64,000 nt of DNA from Ulota crispa (GCA_963920765.1 OY987250.1:8556001-8620000), one strand, 5' to 3'. Shown: positions 44,435 to 55,659, numbered from the stretch's first letter. Made by a program: numbers and translations. The notes: generated by a model not told the origin, from the sequence alone.

Positions 44435-45590
44435 TATTGTCACATGCTCCAACTCCTGTACCTCTACACTCTTGTTGGACACTTTGCCTTTGCCTCTGAT
44501 TCTTGCTCTTTCCCATTGCTTTGTTGTTCTGGCCACCTGCCTTACATTGTCTAAATCTCAAAGTTTTTTGCAACAACTAATTTTTTTGTTTGGAATTTCT
44601 GTCAGTTTTCAAGTTTTAGAGATGTTCTCGTCCACTTCTCTAAGCTATAACACTTGTTCTTACTCTCTCAAAGCTCAAGGGGGAGAGGCAGACCTTCTCT
44701 TCTTTGAGCCTTGCCCTTCTTGCAATTGGCATGAAATCCAGTATTCCACTTGCACTTGCTCTATGGTCCATGTTGCACAGCCTTTGGAGATCGATTAGGG
44801 TTTTTCTAATTCACCAAATATTATTCAAAATTAAACTACAAATTCAAAGCTTAGAACAAGCATAAATTAATGGCAGTGTTTCCTTTTGCTTTGTATTTTG
44901 AAAACATAAAATGCCAATTTCCCAAAAATTAGAATGTTCATTTAACAAAGTTTTATTTTTGTATTTGCTATTAACAAAAATCAATTTTGATTCTAATTTT
45001 TTTTGCTTCTATTCTAAATAAAAATGCAATATCAATTTGTAATGAATTACATTTTTCTATTTATAAAACACCATACTTCAATATCAACTCATAAGTTTTT
45101 ATTTAGATTTTCTTATTATGATAAAATGAACCAATTTCTAACACTAAACGTAAACTTGTAAAAAATCCATACTCCCAATAATTTACAATAGTTGACAGTG
45201 TGTTAACATGTAGTGTTGGTAACATTAGTGGGATTGTTGACAATTAGTGTTGGATTTTGTAATTAGTGTTGCCAACACTACATATCATTATTAGTATAAC
45301 GGTTGGTGCTTGCTATGCTATAGATCAATGCATTCTTTTTGTATTAGTGCTTGTCGCCTAATTCTAGCTATCTATAGTCAATTAGCTGAAAATTAGAGGG
45401 AGCAGCCACAATTGGCTTGAACTTGTCAAATATGTTGCCAAACTTGCGTCATTATGCCAAAAAAAATGCACTACTACAAATTCACCAATAGAGCTATATT
45501 AGGATTTTTTATGTTAAATACAATGCAAAGTAAAAAATTTAGTAAGTCTTCAAATTGTATCTAAGTGATAATATCGCAAAGACTAGTGAC
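44435..45590. other. No gene recognised
   Basis: The first 360 bp are T/C-rich; the rest is AT-rich with no repeat boundary seen. Confidence 0.45.
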
Positions 45591-45960
45591 ACAATATTAC
45601 ACAGGTCAAGACATGATATTACATAGGTACATAGGTGCATATGTGTTATTACAAAAGGCCTTGTGATTTTTGTAGTATCATAGTATGATACTATGATACT
45701 ATGATATCATAGAGACAGGATATGTGATACAATAAAGGTCATTGCGTGATTTCCAAAGGACCTTCTGATATTTGTAGTATGACATGACAAATATTGGACG
45801 TACAAAACAACAGAGGTAGAGGTGTGATATTACATGAGTGCAAATGAATTATTACAAAGGTCACTATAATTTTGGTACTATGATATCACAAACCAGATAT
45901 GTGATATTACATAGGAGCAAGTGTGATACTCTAGAGGTCTTTGTGATTTTAATAGTATGA
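45591..45960. repeat. Degenerate GTGATATTACATAGG satellite-like stretch
   Basis: GTGATATTACAT, ATGATATTACATAGG and ACAATATTACACAGG recur with irregular spacing, plus a self-complementary ATGATACTATGATAC run (45675-45712). It resembles a diverged form of the minisatellite at 47745-50390. Confidence 0.55.
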
Positions 45961-45978
45961 TTGTCCCAAATTTAATGG

Positions 45979-46604
45979 TTAATGCCCAAGGCATCCAATA
46001 TTGGTGATTACAAACTTTGAAGATAAATAAAACCTTATCAAATCACTAATTTTAATTAAAAAAATTCAATACAAGTATGTTTTGAATTTTTTTTAACATC
46101 ATAAATCTAAATTGGAAAACAAAATTTGAGGATTTCTCTATGCACAATTTTGTACACAGATGTGCATTGCAATCTTGAGTTCTTTAGTGTTTGAAAATCT
46201 TGAAAACAAGCCTAAAATCCACTAGAGCTTGTAGAAAAATTCACATTACAAATTCACAAAAAAAAAGTAGGAGTAGATTTTCAAAGCCATAAATCAAGTA
46301 AAGTTAGGCGTGTAATGACCTTAAGCCTCATATTCTTTTGGTAACCAACTTTTTAGATTTGACATGTCCAAAGAGGATTGAAAGACTTCAAGTCATTTTC
46401 ACGATTTGAACACCCTCATGTTCAAACATTATAACCTTTCAAACTACAAGTGATATTGTTGTGTTTTCCTTTTTCACATAATCTCTAACATTTCAAATTT
46501 AAATTTGTATAGTTACATCTATATTTTTTTTGATGAAATTCATGAAAAATGTTGGTTGATTGTTTCATTTCATGAAAATATTAATAAGGGTATTTAGGGG
46601 TTAA
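45979..46604 (+). mobile_element. TTAA family H/K, right-arm copy
   Basis: Right end TATTTAGGGG plus TTAA (46601-46604). At the left, TTAA (45979-45982) runs straight into TGCCCAAGGC: the first 8 bases of the terminus present in the left arm are missing. Confidence 0.8.
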
Positions 46605-46658
46605 AATCAATTTGAGAAGGAGCAAAGGTGCTATGCATGTGACCACTACCAATGTATC

Positions 46659-47214
46659 TTAACCCCTAAGCGCCCAATTGACCATTTTTTGGTAGCTGCC
46701 CTTTTTTTCGGGCTACACGAGACAAAAAAAACTTTTTTCAAAAAAACTTTTTTCAAAAAAACTTTTTTTTTGTAATAGAAAATCAAGTCTACTTTCCAAC
46801 TTAACTTTAATCATGTCAATTCAAGTTAAACTCCTCCAAGGAGAATTTTTCAAAGACAAACACTTCAATATTTGCTAGTGTTGTAGAATTTACTATTACA
46901 GGAAGCTAATGATGTTCCCTCCTTTCAAAAGATAGCATTTTTTAAGTTTAGGATAGAATGTCTATTTTTAACCAATCCTACCAAATTTTGAAATCTATGA
47001 GTAAAATTTGTAATTTTGGTGAATATTAAATGGTAAATGCTTCTAAATTCATAAAATAAGAGTAAATTTTTTTTTGAATATATGACCATATGGACAATTG
47101 CTAAACATCATGATTCTTGTTTTCTCTTTTGAAAAAACTTCATTGAAGTTACAAGAGTATTTTTTTTTAATGCATTTATGTTTTGCCCTTACCCCTTGGG
47201 CGTTTAGGGGTTAA
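46659..47214 (+). mobile_element. TTAA family G copy 3 (556 bp)
   Basis: TTAA at 46659-46662 and 47211-47214. The ends are CCCCTAAGCGCCCAA and the inverse of TTGGGCGTTTAGGGG. Same length as the left-arm copy. Confidence 0.88.
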
Positions 47215-47744
47215 CAAAAAAAATCAAGAGTTCACAATCAACTATTTTTGAATAGTACAACTTTTTTTACTAATTAGCATGCAAAATCATTTCTGAACAT
47301 ATGGGGTTTACTTATGCCAAGACCCTAACCCCAAGAGTTGCCTTATGTGACCCATGCATGTCCCATGCCAATAGCACAATTCTGCATTATAATTTTCATC
47401 AAATGAATGAAACTAGACTCAAGGTGATCAGAAAAAAAAAAGAGTAGTTGCCTTGCCTGGACCAGCTCGAACTAGCCTAGACCAAAGCAACCCCAAAGTC
47501 TCCCACGGGTGGCCCGCCATCAGGCTTGCGTGGCCCATAGGGAAGACCAAAAAGGCCATGGAAGGACATGCCCCGGACCCTAGACCCCTGAGCCTGACCT
47601 GCTGGTTGAGGGCCGGGTTATCTGTGGGAGACTCAGGCTAGAGCCTGCCAGCTCAATTGCTCTAGCTTAGTATGCATTCATGTTTACTAAGACTAGAAAG
47701 GGTTCAAGCTCCAAGGACATATTACGTTAAAATGTGCCCTCATT

Positions 47745-48029
47745 AGTGAGTGTTCAGAGGTTATGGTGCAATACAAAAGAGGTAGGATGTGATACAAAAG
47801 AGGTTATGGTGTGATACTAAAGAGGTTATGGTGTGATATAGAAAAGGGAGGGTGTGATATTGAAGAGGTTATGGTGCAATACAAAAGAGGTAGGATGTGA
47901 TACAAAAGAGGTCATGGTGTGATACAAAAGAGGTCATGGTGTAATACAAAAGAGGTAGGGTGTGATACTAAAGAGGGAGGGTATGATATTAAACACGTGG
48001 GGTGTGATATTAAAGAGGTGGGTGTGACA
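47745..48029 (+). repeat. Minisatellite Z (GTGATAnnAAAGAGG units)
   Basis: Units of 17-22 bp such as GGTGTGATACTAAAGAGG, GTGATACAAAAGAGGT and GGTGTGATATTAAAGAGG repeat about 14 times. The ATATTAAAG form supplies a TTAA target. Confidence 0.85.
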
Positions 48030-48905
48030 TTAACCCCTAAATGCCTACGGCACCAAATTTTGGTGTCCACAATACTTTGAAATCTAATAAACCTAACGAA
48101 GTTGCAAATTGTAATAGTTAATATTTTTTAAATATTCTTTTTGAAGTCTAGTTTTAGCTTCAATAATCTGATTTTGCAAATGATTGATTACGATTTTTCT
48201 AATCAAGATTTTGTGCACATTTGTCCATTGCAATCTTGACTCCGTGTAGTGTTGAGGGCTCTTGGGAATGAGCCTTAAATACACTAGATTTTTGAGAAAA
48301 AAAATTCACATTAGAAATTCATTTGAAAAAATTGTAGAGTAGACTTTGAGAAGTCATAAATTGATTGGGGTTATGCATGTTAGGCTCTTTAACCCCTAAG
48401 CGCCCTAGGGGCCAAAATATGGCCTCTCGGTTTTGAAAAATGTCTAGGTTTGACCATTATAATCTTTTCAATTGTCCGGTGAAAGGACATGTCTTTTTTC
48501 TTGGAGCTCAAGGCCTATGTTCACTACCAATCAATACGGTCAATTTTTGTGGATCTCTTTGAATTGATAGTTTGATTGGAATGAATTCCAAAGGGTCTGG
48601 ATTTGAGTGAACTTGCACTAGGCGCTCAAGGGTTAACCTCATATTTTTTGGTAACCAACTTTTTAAATTTGACATGTGAAAAGAAGATCAAAAGCCTTCA
48701 AATTAATTTCACGGTTTTAACACACTCATGATTAAACATTATAATCTTTCAATCCATAAGAGATGTTGTTGTGATTTCTTTTCTAAGGTGATTTTAACAT
48801 GTCTAGTTTGATTATATACAGTTACCATTTAAAAAGAACTAATACAACTTATCAAAATGCTGACTTTTTGTTCAAATTAGAGCAAATTCCTAGAAACTGA
48901 GGAAC
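48030..48905 (+). mobile_element. TTAA family K copy 1, truncated, with a nested J element
   Basis: TTAA at 48030-48033, then CCCCTAAATGCCTACGGC. The body is collinear with 49378-50030 but is split by 48389-48636 and loses its right end near 48905. It sits in the minisatellite. Confidence 0.8.
48389..48636 (+). mobile_element. TTAA-flanked MITE, family J (248 bp), nested in K
   Basis: TTAA at 48389-48392 and 48633-48636. The ends are CCCCTAAGCGCCCTAG and the inverse of CTAGGCGCTCAAGGG. The related element at 61133 has a single TTAA (61487-61490) at the same point, so the insertion duplicated TTAA. Confidence 0.9.
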
Positions 48906-49254
48906 TATGGGTCAAAACGGCATGAGGAAGGAGCCCCATTGCCCCCAAATATTGGAAATCTCCCTTTGACAAAGGGCAACTGCAATCCACAAATGATCTT
49001 AGCTCTTGTGTTTGATACCACCAAGTAGGGAATACCAAAACAACCATGTAATGTTGTGGCCTGGGCCTAGGGAATACCAAAAAGGCCATGCCCCGGACCT
49101 TGGGCCCCTGAGCCTGACTTGCTGGTTGAAGGCCGGGTTCTCTGTGGGAGACTCGGGTTAGAGCCTGCCAGCTCAATTGCTCCAGCTTAGTGTGCATTCA
49201 TGTTTACTGAGACTAGAAAGGGTTCAAGCTCCAAGGACATATTATGTTAAAATG

Positions 49255-49377
49255 TGCCCTCATTAGTGAGTGTTCAGAGGTTATGGTGCAATACAAAAGA
49301 GGTAGGATGTGATACAAAAGAGGTTATGGTGTGATACTAAAGAGGGAGGGTGTGATATTAGAGAGGTGGGTGTGATA
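49255..49377 (+). repeat. Minisatellite Z, second block
   Basis: Same units as 47745-48029 (GGTTATGGTG, GTGATACTAAAGAGG, GTGATATTAGAGAGG). The preceding GC-rich block 49060-49255 also repeats 47560-47745. Confidence 0.85.
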
Positions 49378-50030
49378 TTAACCCCTAAATGCCTACGGCA
49401 CCAAATTTTGGTGTCCACAATACTTTGAAGTCCAATAAACCTAACGAAGTTGCAAATTGTAATAGTTAATATTTTTTAAATATTCTTTTTGAAGTCTAGT
49501 TTTAGCTTCAATAATCTGATTTTGCAAATGATTGATTATGATTTTTCTAATCAAGATTTTGTGCACGTTTGTCCATTGCAATCTTGACTCTGTGTAGTGT
49601 TGAGAGCTCTTGGAAATGAGCCTTAAATACACTAGATCTTGGAAAAAATTCTACACTAGAAATTCATTTTTAAAATTTGTAGAAGAGATTTTGAAAAGTT
49701 GTAAAGTGATTTGAGTTATGTATGTTATGCACTTTGACCTCATGTTATTTTGGTGACCAACTTTTTAGATTCAACAAGTGAAAAGAAGATTGAACAGCTT
49801 TAGTTGTTTTTGCAATTTTAAAACCCTCATGATTAAGCATTATAATCTTTCAATCCATACATGATATTGTTGTGTTTTCTTTTCCTATGTGCTCTCTAAC
49901 ATATCTAGTTTGAATTTTTACAATTACAATCTTGAATTTTTTGATAAAACCTATTAAAATGGTGGCTTTTTGTTCAATTTAAAGAAATTTCCTATGAGCT
50001 CAAAATAGGCCTCAGGCATTTAGGAGTTAA
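49378..50030 (+). mobile_element. TTAA-flanked transposon, family K copy 2 (653 bp)
   Basis: TTAA at 49378-49381 and 50027-50030. The ends are CCCCTAAATGCCTACGGC and the inverse of GCCTCAGGCATTTAGGAG. It is inserted in the minisatellite at GTGATA-TTAA, and the array resumes after it. Confidence 0.9.
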
Positions 50031-50390
50031 AGGGGGTGGGGTGTGATATTAAAAAGGTAGGGTGTGATATTAAAGATGTGAGTGTGATATTAAAGAGGTG
50101 GGGTGTGATATTAAAAAGGTGGGTGTGATATTAAAGAGGTGGGGTGTGATTTTAAAAAGGTGGGTGTGATATTAAAGAAGCTAATGTTACTACTAACCGT
50201 ACTACTAAATTCTCAATTACCTTTGTAATATCATATCCTAACCTCTTCAATATCACATCTCCATTCTCTGTGATATTATGGATACATACATAGTGACTTT
50301 TGTAATATCACATTTGACCTCTTTAATATCACACCCTACCTTCTTTAATACCACATCCTACCTCTTTAAAATCACAAAATTTGCTTAAAT
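50031..50390. repeat. Minisatellite Z, third block with a strand switch
   Basis: 50031-50180 carries about eight GGTGTGATATTAAA units on the plus strand. 50220-50390 carries the inverse (TAATATCACA, CCTCTTTAATATCAC). The block therefore can fold back on itself. Confidence 0.85.
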
Positions 50391-50612
50391 TAGAATTTAT
50401 AATTTAGTAGTGGGAGGAGGTTAGTGATTAGCGTGCTAGAAGAGAGTTACAAGATCACTTGATAACTTTTGTAAAATGAGGCCATAACCAGTTTGAGTAG
50501 TCAACCACCTTTGGAGGTGGGTGATAAACTTATCATACTTGATAACTGATAACTTGCAAAAGTGGTTGAGTTATGGGATGAACCCTACCTTATTCATCGG
50601 GTAGGAAATACT

Positions 50613-50812
50613 TTCACCCTTGTTTATATAAAAAGTTTAGTTTTTCTATTGGCTTTTATTCCTATGTGGTTCTAGACTTAATCTCGGTATTTAAATCCAG
50701 ATGTGAATTTAAATTTTCTAAATTCAACTTATTGATTGTAAATATACAAAATTCACCCCGCCATGGTGTGCATATATCAAACCGTGGATGGGTACATATC
50801 AATCCTCAACTT
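50613..50812. repeat. Fragment of fold-back element P
   Basis: It matches the right half of 15436-15864 (ACCCTTGT.TATA, GGTTCTAGACTTAATC, GTGTGCATATATCAAACC) in diverged form. Confidence 0.55.
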
Positions 50813-51034
50813 TTATTGAAGAATACTTGTTGCTAGTACACCTTGATAGCTTGGCATGAAAGACCTAATTTTATTATCTAATTTCCTTCCATGTTTTAGG
50901 CAATGAGTGGAGAGGTTGAAGAAAATAGTAGGAAGTTAGGTAAGTGAAATGGTAATATTATTGGTCAAAATCTGAGTTTGTTGAGTAAAAATTGGCTAAC
51001 TTTTTTTCAATGTCTTCACTGGGTGGGTATTGCA

Positions 51035-51310
51035 TTTAGGGTGCCCTACACTAGTTTCTTGACATTTTACACAATATAAACATTTACCGCTGCTACAGTT
51101 ATTTTCATCAATAATTTTTGCAATGAACATTTTTTAAAGGGCTTGACAACAACAGCAACAACATTGCAAAATAAATAAATTTCGAGCATTCAAGATGTGA
51201 ACCATGCAAAATCCAAGTATCCGGAGAGTTGCATGCACCTCCAAGTGGTCAAGTGATGATTCATGAGGTAAATTTCTAAGGCAAGGCAACCTAAATGCAA
51301 TATTCAATGT
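51035..51310 (+). repeat. Dispersed repeat T, copy 4 (unoccupied TTAA site)
   Basis: Full-length relative of 9430-10625 without the insertion. At 51134-51137 a single TTAA lies where family A copy 2 sits in the other copy (TTTTTTAAAGGGC.T.ACAAC). Confidence 0.75.
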
Positions 51311-51794
51311 AGATGTAATATAAAGTTTACATGCAACTTTGACTGCATGTACTTAAGAAGACCAATTCAAAGTGAGAAATGTTGGATTTTGCTGGTGAAG
51401 TTCAAATCTTTTGGCACACAAGGTGTAGGTGAAGAATATGTTGGCCAAAATGTGGGAGCGTGTTGTGATTGATGAGAGGAATAGGAACATGCATAATTAC
51501 AACATATAGGATAAGGGCTTCACGCAAGGGGCATTCTCACTTTTAAGTCATTGGGAACAAGGGTAAAGCTTGAATAAACAGCTAGTGCCGCAATTGTGGG
51601 ATTGCCTATGCGGGAGGCCCTTATCTTGCATAAATGTTGCTTGAAGAAAATATTGCCACTAATCCTTTTTGTTGCAAGAGTTGTGATGCTGAGAAAAAAA
51701 CCATTTTTTAGGGAGAGTTGATTCTTACCACAGCTAAGCCCTTGACATCCCTAGCAAACTCTTTCACCACAAACTTTTGTCCTAGCAATTGCAG
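51159..51794 (+). repeat. 636-bp direct repeat, copy left of the gap
   Basis: It reads as identical to 51995-52630 and stops exactly at the first N. Content: the end of repeat T plus unannotated DNA with no recognisable gene. Confidence 0.93.
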
Positions 51795-51994
51795 NNNNNN
51801 NNNNNNNNNNNNNNNNNNNNNNNNNNNNNNNNNNNNNNNNNNNNNNNNNNNNNNNNNNNNNNNNNNNNNNNNNNNNNNNNNNNNNNNNNNNNNNNNNNNN
51901 NNNNNNNNNNNNNNNNNNNNNNNNNNNNNNNNNNNNNNNNNNNNNNNNNNNNNNNNNNNNNNNNNNNNNNNNNNNNNNNNNNNNNNNNNNNNNN
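51795..51994. other. Assembly gap, 200 N
   Basis: Exactly 200 unknown bases, a conventional placeholder length. Translated frames across it are meaningless. Confidence 0.99.
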
Positions 51995-52630
51995 CAACAT
52001 TGCAAAATAAATAAATTTCGAGCATTCAAGATGTGAACCATGCAAAATCCAAGTATCCGGAGAGTTGCATGCACCTCCAAGTGGTCAAGTGATGATTCAT
52101 GAGGTAAATTTCTAAGGCAAGGCAACCTAAATGCAATATTCAATGTAGATGTAATATAAAGTTTACATGCAACTTTGACTGCATGTACTTAAGAAGACCA
52201 ATTCAAAGTGAGAAATGTTGGATTTTGCTGGTGAAGTTCAAATCTTTTGGCACACAAGGTGTAGGTGAAGAATATGTTGGCCAAAATGTGGGAGCGTGTT
52301 GTGATTGATGAGAGGAATAGGAACATGCATAATTACAACATATAGGATAAGGGCTTCACGCAAGGGGCATTCTCACTTTTAAGTCATTGGGAACAAGGGT
52401 AAAGCTTGAATAAACAGCTAGTGCCGCAATTGTGGGATTGCCTATGCGGGAGGCCCTTATCTTGCATAAATGTTGCTTGAAGAAAATATTGCCACTAATC
52501 CTTTTTGTTGCAAGAGTTGTGATGCTGAGAAAAAAACCATTTTTTAGGGAGAGTTGATTCTTACCACAGCTAAGCCCTTGACATCCCTAGCAAACTCTTT
52601 CACCACAAACTTTTGTCCTAGCAATTGCAG
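51995..52630 (+). repeat. 636-bp direct repeat, copy right of the gap
   Basis: It begins at the first base after the gap (CAACATTGCAAAATAAAT) and ends GCAATTGCAG, the same final bases as the left copy. Most simply an unmerged overlap of two contigs. Confidence 0.93.
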
Positions 52631-53322
52631 AATTTGATCAACATGATTAGAAATGTTGTTTCAATATAGTACAAATATTCTATCTTGAGGTTGTGAGGTT
52701 CTACAAGGTGAATAAAGGGTGCCAAACCTGGATGTTTTCTAGAGATTCCCACCCGATGACTAAGGTAGGGTTCATCCCATAACTCAACCACTTTTGCAAG
52801 TTATCAGTTATCAAGTATGATAAGTTTATCACCCACCTCCAAAGGTGGTTGACTACTCAAACTGGTTATGGCCTCATTTTACAAAAGTTATCAAGTGATC
52901 TTGTAACTCTCTTCTAGCACGCTAATCACTAACCTCCTCCCACTACTAAATTATAAATTCTAATTTAAGCAAATTTTGTGATTTTAAAGAGGTAGGATGT
53001 GGTATTAAAGAAGGTAGGGTGTGATATTAAAGAGGTCAAATGTGATATTACAAAAGTCACTATGTATGTATCCATAATATCACAGAGAATGGAGATGTGA
53101 TATTGAAGAGGTTAGGATATGATATTACAAAGGTAATTGAGAATTTAGTAGTACGGTTAGTAGTAACATTAGCTTCTTTAATATCACACCCACCTTTTTA
53201 AAATCACACCCCACCTCTTTAATATCACACCCACCTTTTTAATATCACACCCCACCTCTTTAATATCACACTCACATCTTTAATATCACACCCTACTTTT
53301 TTAATATCACACCCCACCCCCT

Positions 53323-53975
53323 TTAACTCCTAAATGCCTGAGGCCTATTTTGAGCTCATAGGAAATTTCTTTAAATTGAACAAAAAGCCACCATTTTAAT
53401 AGGTTTTATCAAAAAATTCAAGATTGTAATTGTAAAAATTCAAACTAGATATGTTAGAGAGCACATAGGAAAAGAAAACACAACAATATCATGTATGGAT
53501 TGAAAGATTATAATGCTTAATCATGAGGGTTTTAAAATTGCAAAAACAACTAAAGTTGTTCAATCTTCTTTTCACTTGTTGAATCTAAAAAGTTGGTCAC
53601 CAAAATAACATGAGGTCAAAGTGCATAACATACATAACTCAAATCACTTTACAACTTTTCAAAATCTCTTCTACAAATTTTAAAAATGAATTTCTAGTGT
53701 AGAATTTTTTCCAAGATCTAGTGTATTTAAGGCTCATTTCCAAGAGCTCTCAACACTACACAGAGTCAAGATTGCAATGGACAAACGTGCACAAAATCTT
53801 GATTAGAAAAATCATAATCAATCATTTGCAAAATCAGATTATTGAAGCTAAAACTAGACTTCAAAAAGAATATTTAAAAAATATTAACTATTACAATTTG
53901 CAACTTTGTTAGGTTTATTGGACTTCAAAGTATTGTGGACACCAAAATTTGGTGCCGTAGGCATTTAGGGGTTAA
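53323..53975 (-). mobile_element. TTAA family K copy 3 (653 bp, reversed; arm partner of copy 2)
   Basis: TTAA at 53323-53326 and 53972-53975. Same ends and length as 49378-50030. Near-identical apart from a few bases (AACTTTGTT here, AACGAAGTT-type there). Confidence 0.9.
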
Positions 53976-54447
53976 TATCACACCCACCTCTCTAATATCA
54001 CACCCTCCCTCTTTAGTATCACACCATAACCTCTTTTGTATCACATCCTACCTCTTTTGTATTGCACCATAACCTCTGAACACTCACTAATGAGGGCACA
54101 TTTTAACATAATATGTCCTTGGAGCTTGAACCCTTTCTAGTCTCAGTAAACATGAATGCACACTAAGCTGGAGCAATTGAGCTGGCAGGCTCTAACCCGA
54201 GTCTCCCACAGAGAACCCGGCCTTCAACCAGCAAGTCAGGCTCAGGGGCCCAAGGTCCGGGGCATGGCCTTTTTGGTATTCCCTAGGCCCAGGCCACAAC
54301 ATTACATGGTTGTTTTGGTATTCCCTACTTGGTGGTATCAAACACAAGAGCTAAGATCATTTGTGGATTGCAGTTGCCCTTTGTCAAAGGGAGATTTCCA
54401 ATATTTGGGGGCAATGGGGCTCCTTCCTCATGCCGTTTTGACCCATA

Positions 54448-55324
54448 GTTCCTCAGTTTCTAGGAATTTGCTCTAATTTGAACAAAAAGTCAGCATTTTG
54501 ATAAGTTGTATTAGTTCTTTTTAAATGGTAACTGTATATAATCAAACTAGACATGTTAAAATCACCTTAGAAAAGAAATCACAACAACATCTCTTATGGA
54601 TTGAAAGATTATAATGTTTAATCATGAGTGTGTTAAAACCGTGAAATTAATTTGAAGGCTTTTGATCTTCTTTTCACATGTCAAATTTAAAAAGTTGGTT
54701 ACCAAAAAATATGAGGTTAACCCTTGAGCGCCTAGTGCAAGTTCACTCAAATCCAGACCCTTTGGAATTCATTCCAATCAAACTATCAATTCAAAGAGAT
54801 CCACAAAAATTGACCGTATTGATTGGTAGTGAACATAGGCCTTGAGCTCCAAGAAAAAAGACATGTCCTTTCACCGGACAATTGAAAAGATTATAATGGT
54901 CAAACCTAGACATTTTTCAAAACCGAGAGGCCATATTTTGGCCCCTAGGGCGCTTAGGGGTTAAAGAGCCTAACATGCATAACCCCAATCAATTTATGAC
55001 TTCTCAAAGTCTACTCTACAATTTTTTCAAATGAATTTCTAATGTGAATTTTTTTTCTCAAAAATCTAGTGTATTTAAGGCTCATTCCCAAGAGCCCTCA
55101 ACACTACACGGAGTCAAGATTGCAATGGACAAATGTGCACAAAATCTTGATTAGAAAAATCGTAATCAATCATTTGCAAAATCAGATTATTGAAGCTAAA
55201 ACTAGACTTCAAAAAGATTTTTTCAAAAATATTAACTACTAAAAATGATCATTTTGTAAGGTTTTATTTAACTTCAAAAATTGGTTGAGGACGCATTCTG
55301 TCGTCAATGTCGTTTTGAGGTTAA
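54448..55324 (-). mobile_element. TTAA family K copy 4, truncated, with nested J
   Basis: Arm partner of 48030-48905. Its outer end differs: CGTTTTGAGG then TTAA (55321-55324), so the terminus is either a diverged K end or a recombinant. It abuts a Tourist-like element. Confidence 0.65.
54717..54964 (-). mobile_element. TTAA family J copy 2 (248 bp, reversed)
   Basis: TTAA at 54717-54720 and 54961-54964. Arm partner of 48389-48636. Confidence 0.9.
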
Positions 55325-55659
55325 ATAAGCACTTGGAAACTAGGTTTGCAAGGGACAAGAACAAGAACTAGGAGGCAAGATGTGAAGTTCTCTTGTATCT
55401 CAGCGCAAAGTCCATGCAAGAGCACGACAACAATGCGAGGGAGCCCTCCTTCCCCCTTTTTTTTTTGTATTTGCTTCCACGTGTGTGTTGGGGGCCATGA
55501 AGGGATCTTGTATAGAGCTAGAATTTGCCGTGAATGTGGCTTAGCCTGAAAGGTCTTGCATTTGCACATCGATGAGTACAATGCTATTGGAGATTTTAAA
55601 CAAAGAAGCCACTATGGATGAACCTGCAAGATTCATTTGACGGGTGACAAGAGATGCTC
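55325..55659 (+). mobile_element. Tourist-like MITE F, copy 2, left end lost
   Basis: The right end is the inverse of GAGCATCTCTTGTCACC, followed by TAA. The body matches 33444-33787. The left end is cut at the TTAA of the K element, as though the K element inserted there and the outer piece was lost. Confidence 0.6.

Larger units (their letters stand above)
45979..47535 (-). repeat. Long inverted repeat 1, right arm (about 1.56 kb)
   Basis: Reverse complement of 35083-36648. It holds the family H and family G copies in mirrored order and ends in the GGGTGGCCCGCCATCAGGC block. Confidence 0.88.
48150..50612 (+). repeat. Long inverted repeat 2, left arm (about 2.46 kb)
   Basis: The arm mirrors 52748-55217. 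It contains most of K copy 1 with nested J, a GC-rich block (48905-49255), minisatellite and K copy 2. Corresponding elements have equal lengths in both arms (J 248 bp, K 653 bp) and only scattered differences are visible, so the duplication is recent. Confidence 0.88.
52748..55217 (-). repeat. Long inverted repeat 2, right arm (about 2.47 kb)
   Basis: Mirror of 48150-50612. Beyond 55217 the sequence still resembles the K-family end but diverges clearly, so the duplicated tract ends inside the element. The minisatellite blocks (52980-53322, 53976-54080) read as TAATATCACACC here. Confidence 0.88.

Noticed and set aside
44388..44798. 136-residue ORF rich in Ser, Leu and Cys
   Set aside because: It overlaps the end of inverted-repeat element V, shows no homology I can recognise, and its composition follows the T/C-rich DNA.
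45675..45712. Short ATGATACT palindromic run as a possible protein-binding array
   Set aside because: It fits a local simple-sequence expansion in a degenerate satellite; nothing supports a regulatory role.
35083..47535. Inverted repeat 1 as the terminal repeats of one giant transposon
   Set aside because: The outer ends have no shared target duplication or defined terminus, and the arms themselves contain complete smaller elements, so segmental inverted duplication is simpler.
51708..52143. ORFs crossing 51795-51994
   Set aside because: They consist mostly of translated N bases in an assembly gap.
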